From Nocardia tenerifensis NBRC 101015 (GTDB taxonomy: Bacteria > Actinomycetota > Actinomycetes > Mycobacteriales > Mycobacteriaceae), in NCBI RefSeq assembly GCF_000308715.1, contig NZ_BAGH01000172.1:1-64000 (forward strand): 64,000 bases of DNA, read 5' to 3'. The first letter of the stretch is position 1; each line of letters starts with the position of its first letter. The position numbers and the translations under genes are program-made. Of the stretch, positions 59,456-64,000 are shown one piece after another. The notes beneath the pieces are model-generated. The model searched no databases. It was not told the DNA's origin and saw nothing but the letters and a program-made list of their open reading frames with translations.

Positions 59456-60856
59456 ATGCCGCAGATCGAGGAACTACCAGAGGCCGGCGACGGCGACATT
59501 TTCCCATTGACCGCTGTCCAGCAGTCGTATCGGCTCGGCCGCGCGGCCGATGAACCCATGGGTGATGTGGCGTGCCACATCTACTTCGAATTCGACGGCC
59601 CCGAGATCGACTGGGCGAGAATGGCATCGGCGTTTCTCGAGCTCCAACGTCGGCATTCGATCCTGCGTGCCGCGTTTCCGGACGACGCCGAAGACGCGGT
59701 CATCCTGAGCGAGCCCGTGGCCCGGCTGCGCGTGCTCGATCTCACGGCTGACCAGAATGGTTCTCACACAAGACAACTCGACCGTCTGCGCAGTGAGATG
59801 TCGAGTCAGAAGATGGCGGTCGACCAGGGCCACACCATGGATGTCCGGTTGTCGGTCCTGCCCGGCCGGCGTTCGCGATTGCACATAGACATCGACCATC
59901 TCGCCGCCGACCACCCCGGTATCCGCGTGCTGCTGTCGGATCTCGCCGACCTATACGTCGGCCACGACGGCGACCCGGTCGGCGACTTCGCGGCCTACCG
60001 GCGAGCCGGTCACGACGACGAACCCGCCCCTGACATCGACGCGTGGCGCCGGCGTCTGGCCGATCGCGAATTGGCCCCTCCGCCACTGCCTTTGACCGCT
60101 GATCCATCGACCTGCTCCGGCGCGCGTTTCGCCCGCCGTGGGATCGAGCTCGCGCCCGAGCGGTGGGCGCGCTTGACGCGAAAGGCCGAGCAGAACGAGG
60201 TCGAGATCGGCGCGGTACTGCTCGCAGCCTATGCGCACACCCTCGGGCGTTGGTGCGCGAACCCAGACTTTCTCATCAACCTCCCGGTATTCGATCGGCC
60301 CGGCTCCACGCGCATGGTCGGTGACTTCACCCGCCTGATCGTCCTCACTTTCGACGCGACCGGGCCGGGCACCCTGCGGGAACTCGTGGATGTTGTGGAT
60401 GTTGTGGCCCGCGAATACCGTAGCGGACGTTCACCCGAGTTCGCGTCTGCGGCAGCAGCTTTGCGAACTATCGCCCGAAAGCGAAAGGAGGCGACGCCGC
60501 TCCTCGGCGTCGTCTACACCGATCTCATCGAAACACCATGGACCACTGCGCGTTTCGAGGAAACCTTCGGCTCGATGGCGTGGACGATCACCCAGAGCCC
60601 GCAGGTGTGGCTCGACTGTGTCTGTTTCCAGCACGGCGGGGGCGTGCGGATGGCGTGGGACGCGGCCGAGGAGTTGTTCGCGCCGCAGGTGCTGGACTCC
60701 ATGGTCGAGTACTGCGGCAGCGTGCTGGACGCCTTCGTGGAGCGGCTCTGGGACGAGGCGCTGCCCGACTCGCTGCCCCGCCGCCAGCGCGAGGCCAGGG
60801 CGCGCGTTAACGCCTCGAAGCGCGTGGAAAGCGGCAAACTGCTCCATCAACGCTGA
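59456..60856 (+). CDS. NRPS heterocyclization (Cy) domain protein
   Basis: The ATG at 59456 gives 466 residues that form one condensation-superfamily domain of the cyclization type: 'FPLTAVQQSYRLGR' (Cy1), 'RRHSILRAAF' (Cy2), 'HIDIDHLAADHPGIRVLLSDL' (the DxxxxDxx motif that replaces HHxxxDG, its final Ser being Gly here), 'LINLPVFDR', 'VVYTDLI' and 'QSPQVWLD'. Cy domains form and cyclise peptide bonds of Cys, Ser or Thr to thiazolines or oxazolines. The C-terminal 'VNASKRVESGKLLHQR' is the usual Cy-A linker and then stops abruptly 17 bp before the adenylation gene. It looks like the front part of a broken Cy-A-PCP enzyme. Confidence 0.85.
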   Translation: MPQIEELPEAGDGDIFPLTAVQQSYRLGRAADEPMGDVACHIYFEFDGPEIDWARMASAFLELQRRHSILRAAFPDDAEDAVILSEPVARLRVLDLTADQNGSHTRQLDRLRSEMSSQKMAVDQGHTMDVRLSVLPGRRSRLHIDIDHLAADHPGIRVLLSDLADLYVGHDGDPVGDFAAYRRAGHDDEPAPDIDAWRRRLADRELAPPPLPLTADPSTCSGARFARRGIELAPERWARLTRKAEQNEVEIGAVLLAAYAHTLGRWCANPDFLINLPVFDRPGSTRMVGDFTRLIVLTFDATGPGTLRELVDVVDVVAREYRSGRSPEFASAAAALRTIARKRKEATPLLGVVYTDLIETPWTTARFEETFGSMAWTITQSPQVWLDCVCFQHGGGVRMAWDAAEELFAPQVLDSMVEYCGSVLDAFVERLWDEALPDSLPRRQREARARVNASKRVESGKLLHQR

Positions 60857-60873
60857 GATCGAGCACCGACCAA

Positions 60874-62436
60874 GTGCGCGCGGTCCTGGGCGTGCTGGCC
60901 GCCGGTGCGTGCTACGTGCCGATCGGCGTCGACCAGCCGCCGTGGCGGCGCGCGTCGATGCATGACGTGGCGGGCGTGCGCTTGACGATCGGCGAGGAAC
61001 CCGAGGAGTCTTCGAGCTTCTCGCACCGCGTGACCCCGGCGCAGTGTCGTGCCGCGGCCCCGCTGACGCGGCCACGCCTCGTCGACTCGTCTTCGCTGGC
61101 CTACATCATCTTCACCTCCGGGACCACGGGGCAGCCGAAAGGGGTGCAGATCTCCCATCGTTCGGCGGTCAACACCCTCGAGGACATCAACGAGCGGTGG
61201 CGCGTCGGCCCGCGGGACCGATGCCTCAACGTATCGGCGCTGGACTTCGACCTGTCGGTCTACGAGATCTTCGGACCGCTGATGGCCGGCGGGGCGGTGG
61301 TCGTACCCGGCACCGACGGCGCCCGTGACGCCCAGACGTGGCTGCGCCTGATGCACGACAGCCACGTCACCGTGTGGGACTCCGTTCCGGTGCTGCTCGA
61401 TGCACTGATCACCGCGGCCGAAGGCGGCGGTGACCTCGGCGGACTACGGCTGGTGATCACCGGGGGCGACTGGGTCGGCACCGACCTGCCTCGGCGGTTA
61501 CACGCCCTGGCGCCGGACTGTGTGTTCGTCGCTTGCGGTGGAGGTACGGAGGCATCGATCTACTCGAACTATTGCCAGGTCGACGAGGTGGACCCGGCCT
61601 GGGTATCCGTACCTTACGGATTCCCGCTCGGAAATCAGCGGTACCGCGTCGTGGACCGAGGCGGGCGGGACTGCCCGGACTGGGTGAGCGGCGAGCTGTG
61701 GATCGGTGGAGTCGGAGTCGCGCGCGGCTATCGCAACGATCCCCAGCGCACGGCCGAGCGATTCGTCGAATACGACGGGCAGCGCTGGTACCGGACCGGT
61801 GACATCGGCCGCTACCGGCCCGGTGGCATGCTGGAATTCCAGGGGCGCAACGATTTTCAGGTCAAGCTCAATGGTTACCGCATAGAACTCGGGGAGATCG
61901 AGGCGGCAGTCGAGTCCCATGAGCAGGTCCGCCGGGCCGTGGCGGCGGTAACGGGCAGCGGGCTCGGCCGCCGGTTGATCGCTTACGTCCAAGCTGACTC
62001 CAGCGCCGACGTTTCCGCGATAGCCGAGCACGCGGCGACTCGTCTGCCCGAGTACGCCCGGCCGGCCCGCATCCTGGTGCTGCCCGAGTTCCCGCTCAGC
62101 GCGAACGGCAAGATCGACCGAAAAGCTCTGTCCGACTTAGGCGCTCCGCCGATCGAACGCGCACCGGTCGAAGAACCGCACACCGAAGTCGAACGCGCAC
62201 TCGCCGAGGAGTGGCGCAGGGTCTTACGCACCGAGGTTCATTCGCGCCATGACCGGTTCGTCGATCTCGGCGGTGACAGCCTGAGCGCGATGCGTCTGTC
62301 GACGGCCGTGCATAAACGCTTCGGACGCAAGGTGTCCCTGCGTGCGTTGTTCCGGGCCGGCACGGTCGCGGCCATGGCCGAACTCTTACTCACGAAGGAT
62401 TCATCAATCAACGAAAGTGGAGATCATCATGTCTGA
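60874..62436 (+). CDS. N-terminally truncated adenylation domain plus PCP
   Basis: From the GTG at 60874 the 520-residue product starts at 'AVLGVLAAGACYVPI', a segment normally about 70-90 residues into an adenylation domain, so the first motif region is missing. The rest is intact: 'YIIFTSGTTGQPKGVQISHRS', 'YRTGDIGRYRPGG', 'LSANGKIDRKAL' and a PCP with Ser469 in 'DLGGDSLSAMRL'. By-eye pocket residues begin D-L-Y as in Cys-activating domains ('DFDLSVYEIF'), which fits the preceding Cy domain, but later positions differ. Frame reading upstream shows no missing domain before the Cy gene. Activity is doubtful unless the missing part is supplied. Confidence 0.82.
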   Translation: MRAVLGVLAAGACYVPIGVDQPPWRRASMHDVAGVRLTIGEEPEESSSFSHRVTPAQCRAAAPLTRPRLVDSSSLAYIIFTSGTTGQPKGVQISHRSAVNTLEDINERWRVGPRDRCLNVSALDFDLSVYEIFGPLMAGGAVVVPGTDGARDAQTWLRLMHDSHVTVWDSVPVLLDALITAAEGGGDLGGLRLVITGGDWVGTDLPRRLHALAPDCVFVACGGGTEASIYSNYCQVDEVDPAWVSVPYGFPLGNQRYRVVDRGGRDCPDWVSGELWIGGVGVARGYRNDPQRTAERFVEYDGQRWYRTGDIGRYRPGGMLEFQGRNDFQVKLNGYRIELGEIEAAVESHEQVRRAVAAVTGSGLGRRLIAYVQADSSADVSAIAEHAATRLPEYARPARILVLPEFPLSANGKIDRKALSDLGAPPIERAPVEEPHTEVERALAEEWRRVLRTEVHSRHDRFVDLGGDSLSAMRLSTAVHKRFGRKVSLRALFRAGTVAAMAELLLTKDSSINESGDHHV

Positions 62437-62884
62437 TACCGGTACCGGCGTGCAGTCACGGAAAGCCTTGTTCGAACTGCTCGGGAATCTCGATACCTTC
62501 TTCCAGTTCTTCGACCACGTATCCGACAGCGTCACCTGGGTCGTGGTCGGCGAACATCCGTTAGGAGGCGTGTACACCAGTAAGCAAGATCTTCTGGACG
62601 GGACGATCGCGCAGGTCAACGCGCGAACCGGAGGATTGTGCTATGACTTGAAGCAGATATTCGAGGACGGGTCCACGGTAATAGTCGTCATGCAGGGCGT
62701 GGCCACGGCCCTGGACGGTAAACCTTACGATTCTTTCTATGTGTGGTTCTGCCGGTTCGAAGGCGACGAGATCGTGGAGGTGCACGCCTATCCCGACTCC
62801 GCCCTCGTGATCAGCCTTATGGAGCGGGTGCAGCCGAAGCACGACGTCCCACCTGTGCGCAATGAACCCCAAAGAGCCTGGTGA
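62429..62884 (+). CDS. SnoaL/NTF2-like small protein
   Basis: The ATG at 62429 overlaps the NRPS stop by 8 bp, so it is in the same operon. The 151-residue product resembles NTF2/SnoaL-fold proteins: an N-terminal helix 'SRKALFELLGNLDTFFQFFDHVSDSVTWVVVGEHPLGG', 'YTSKQDLLDG', and a beta-sheet part 'VIVVMQGVATALDGKPYDSFYVWFCRFEGDEIVEVHAYPDSA'. Members are cyclases, isomerases or binding proteins in many pathways. The role here is unknown, but co-translation suggests it acts on the peptide product or its precursor. Confidence 0.75.
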   Translation: MSDTGTGVQSRKALFELLGNLDTFFQFFDHVSDSVTWVVVGEHPLGGVYTSKQDLLDGTIAQVNARTGGLCYDLKQIFEDGSTVIVVMQGVATALDGKPYDSFYVWFCRFEGDEIVEVHAYPDSALVISLMERVQPKHDVPPVRNEPQRAW

Positions 62885-63842
62885 ACAAGTCCTTACGCTG
62901 CTCGCCGCGCACGGATTGAGTGACCTGATCTGGAAAGATCTGTGCCACGACGGCTACTCCGGGGCGCTGCTACAGTCGGCCACCGAAGAAACCGGCACGT
63001 CCTGGGTCCTCAAACGCACTGCGTACGAGCAAGATTGGATCATGCAGGCGACGGCCGATACACATGGCCGGGAAACCCTTTTCGCACGGAACGGGCCGCC
63101 CGGCACCAGCCGGGCGCGCTCGGCCGCCGTCGACGGACTGCGCACCGATCGATATTTCTACACGCTCATGCGCGACATCTCCCCGCATATGCCGACCGGC
63201 CCGGTCGAACGGACCACGGTGGAACTTCTCGTCGCCGGCATGCTGGACCTGCACTCCCGACAATTCGGCCCGCCGGCGAACTCCTGGTGCAGCCTGCGGG
63301 ATCGTCTCCTGTTGCTGAGCAGTGGTGTCCGCGCACTTCGCCCCGAACACCAGGCTTACGCTCTGCTCGGCAAGGTCACGGCGGGTTGGTCGCTGTTCGA
63401 TCGAATCGCTCCGAAAGCGACGGTTGACCTGATTCGCTTCGCGCACAACGATATCGAACCGCTGATCCGCGCCTTGACCGTGTTACCGCAGAGGCCCCTG
63501 CACGGTGACATGAAACTCGCCAACCTGGGGGTGGACGACGATGGGGTCGTCTGGCTGATCGACTGGGCGCTGGCCGTCCGCGGGCCGGCCTGTGTCGAAC
63601 TCGGCTGGTTCATCGCGGTCAACTCGCGCCGGTTCCGAATCGGCCCTCACGCCGTGCTGGATATCTACTCGGATGCCGCCGGGTTGTCCGGGCCGTTTCG
63701 GCGGCGGCACGAGGCGATGACGGCATTGTGCGGTTTGCTGCTCTACGGGTGGAAAATGTCGCTGGACGCACGAGACCACGGCACGCTCGGCGAGCTGATG
63801 TGGTGGTGCGATCTCGCCATCGAAGCCGGGAACCTGCTCTGA
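62862..63842 (+). CDS. APH-like phosphotransferase family protein
   Basis: The 326-residue protein starts inside the SnoaL-like gene (23-bp overlap). It has the aminoglycoside-phosphotransferase-type kinase core: 'WVLKRTAYEQDW' as the ATP-lysine region, catalytic 'LHGDMKLANLGVDDDGVVWLIDW' (HGDxxxxN plus IDW) near residues 212-232, and 'ELGWFIAV'. It could phosphorylate the cluster product, for example as self-resistance or a tailoring step, or a small metabolite. It is the last gene in the window and the NRPS-like locus appears to end here. Confidence 0.82.
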   Translation: MNPKEPGEQVLTLLAAHGLSDLIWKDLCHDGYSGALLQSATEETGTSWVLKRTAYEQDWIMQATADTHGRETLFARNGPPGTSRARSAAVDGLRTDRYFYTLMRDISPHMPTGPVERTTVELLVAGMLDLHSRQFGPPANSWCSLRDRLLLLSSGVRALRPEHQAYALLGKVTAGWSLFDRIAPKATVDLIRFAHNDIEPLIRALTVLPQRPLHGDMKLANLGVDDDGVVWLIDWALAVRGPACVELGWFIAVNSRRFRIGPHAVLDIYSDAAGLSGPFRRRHEAMTALCGLLLYGWKMSLDARDHGTLGELMWWCDLAIEAGNLL

Positions 63843-64000
63843 GGGTAGGTCCTATTTTGTTGGGCAGGATGACAGCCTGGCCGGCGACGCTGCGCGCCAG
63901 AACACGCATCACCCCTGCGAATCACGGGGAAGGAATGTTCGCCCACCGTGCCGCGTTGCGAACGACGGGGCCGAGACGAGGCGGCCCGTGGCAGAGAGGT
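63843..64000. other. Terminal 158 bp without a supported gene
   Basis: The sequence after the APH-like gene contains no credible start codon with a long frame; it may be the 3' end of a neighbouring gene or an intergenic region running out of the window. Nothing more can be supported. Confidence 0.3.

Overview
The window is high-GC, densely packed actinobacterial DNA. Mycothiol-type redox proteins, an MmpL/RND lipid exporter, several one-component regulators and many start/stop-overlapping operons fit a Nocardia-like member of the Mycobacteriales. The genus is inferred; no rRNA or tRNA gene, CRISPR array, insertion sequence or phage gene was seen. Much of the window is accessory biosynthetic DNA.

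Region 1 (1-9.1 kb) is mixed housekeeping and regulation: the end of a sodium/solute symporter, an ArsR / SRPBCC / DHFR-like stress operon, a mycothiol-nitroreductase-like DsbA protein, a P450, a membrane-anchored nucleosidase, a NrtR-like Nudix regulator with a candidate operator, two HTH/transmembrane proteins and a secreted Asp/Arg/Gly-repeat protein. Region 2 (9.1-16.1 kb) is a compact three-gene operon on the minus strand (adenylation-thiolation-reductase NRPS, amidase, aminotransferase) with a divergent AraC regulator. It could make an amine or alcohol derived from an amino acid.

Region 3 (16.3-38.4 kb) is the most striking part. It is a polyunsaturated-fatty-acid-synthase-like (Pfa, 'secondary lipid') cluster: PfaD-type enoyl reductase, a KS-AT-ACP protein with one ACP, a separate KR-DH protein, and a 2033-residue KS-CLF-AT-DH-DH protein. 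These are followed by an alpha/beta hydrolase, a PhaC-like polyhydroxyalkanoate synthase and an AtuA/DUF1446 protein. A DUF4334 gene diverges from pfaD across a perfect 16-bp palindrome, and an MmpL exporter lies convergent at the end. The PfaA function is split between two polypeptides and the usual tandem ACP array is missing.

Region 4 (39.5-51.8 kb) is a terpenoid cluster: a polyprenyl diphosphate synthase, a squalene/phytoene-synthase-like enzyme, a desaturase, an integral membrane methyltransferase-like protein, a complete mevalonate pathway (MK, MPD, PMK, type 2 IPP isomerase, HMGR, HMGS) and a Baeyer-Villiger-type monooxygenase. Genes overlap at nearly every junction, which implies one dedicated isoprenoid supply-and-tailoring unit.

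Region 5 (51.8-64 kb) holds an ECF42-type sigma factor with two YCII/DGPF proteins, an LLM-class oxidoreductase, a TetR regulator, an asparagine synthetase gene broken by an in-frame TAG, a sugar-porter MFS protein, and a small NRPS locus. In that locus a heterocyclization domain and an N-terminally truncated adenylation-PCP protein look like the two halves of one Cy-A-PCP gene damaged by an internal deletion. A SnoaL/NTF2-like protein and an APH-like kinase follow. Several perfect hairpins, mostly between convergent genes, probably act as terminators.
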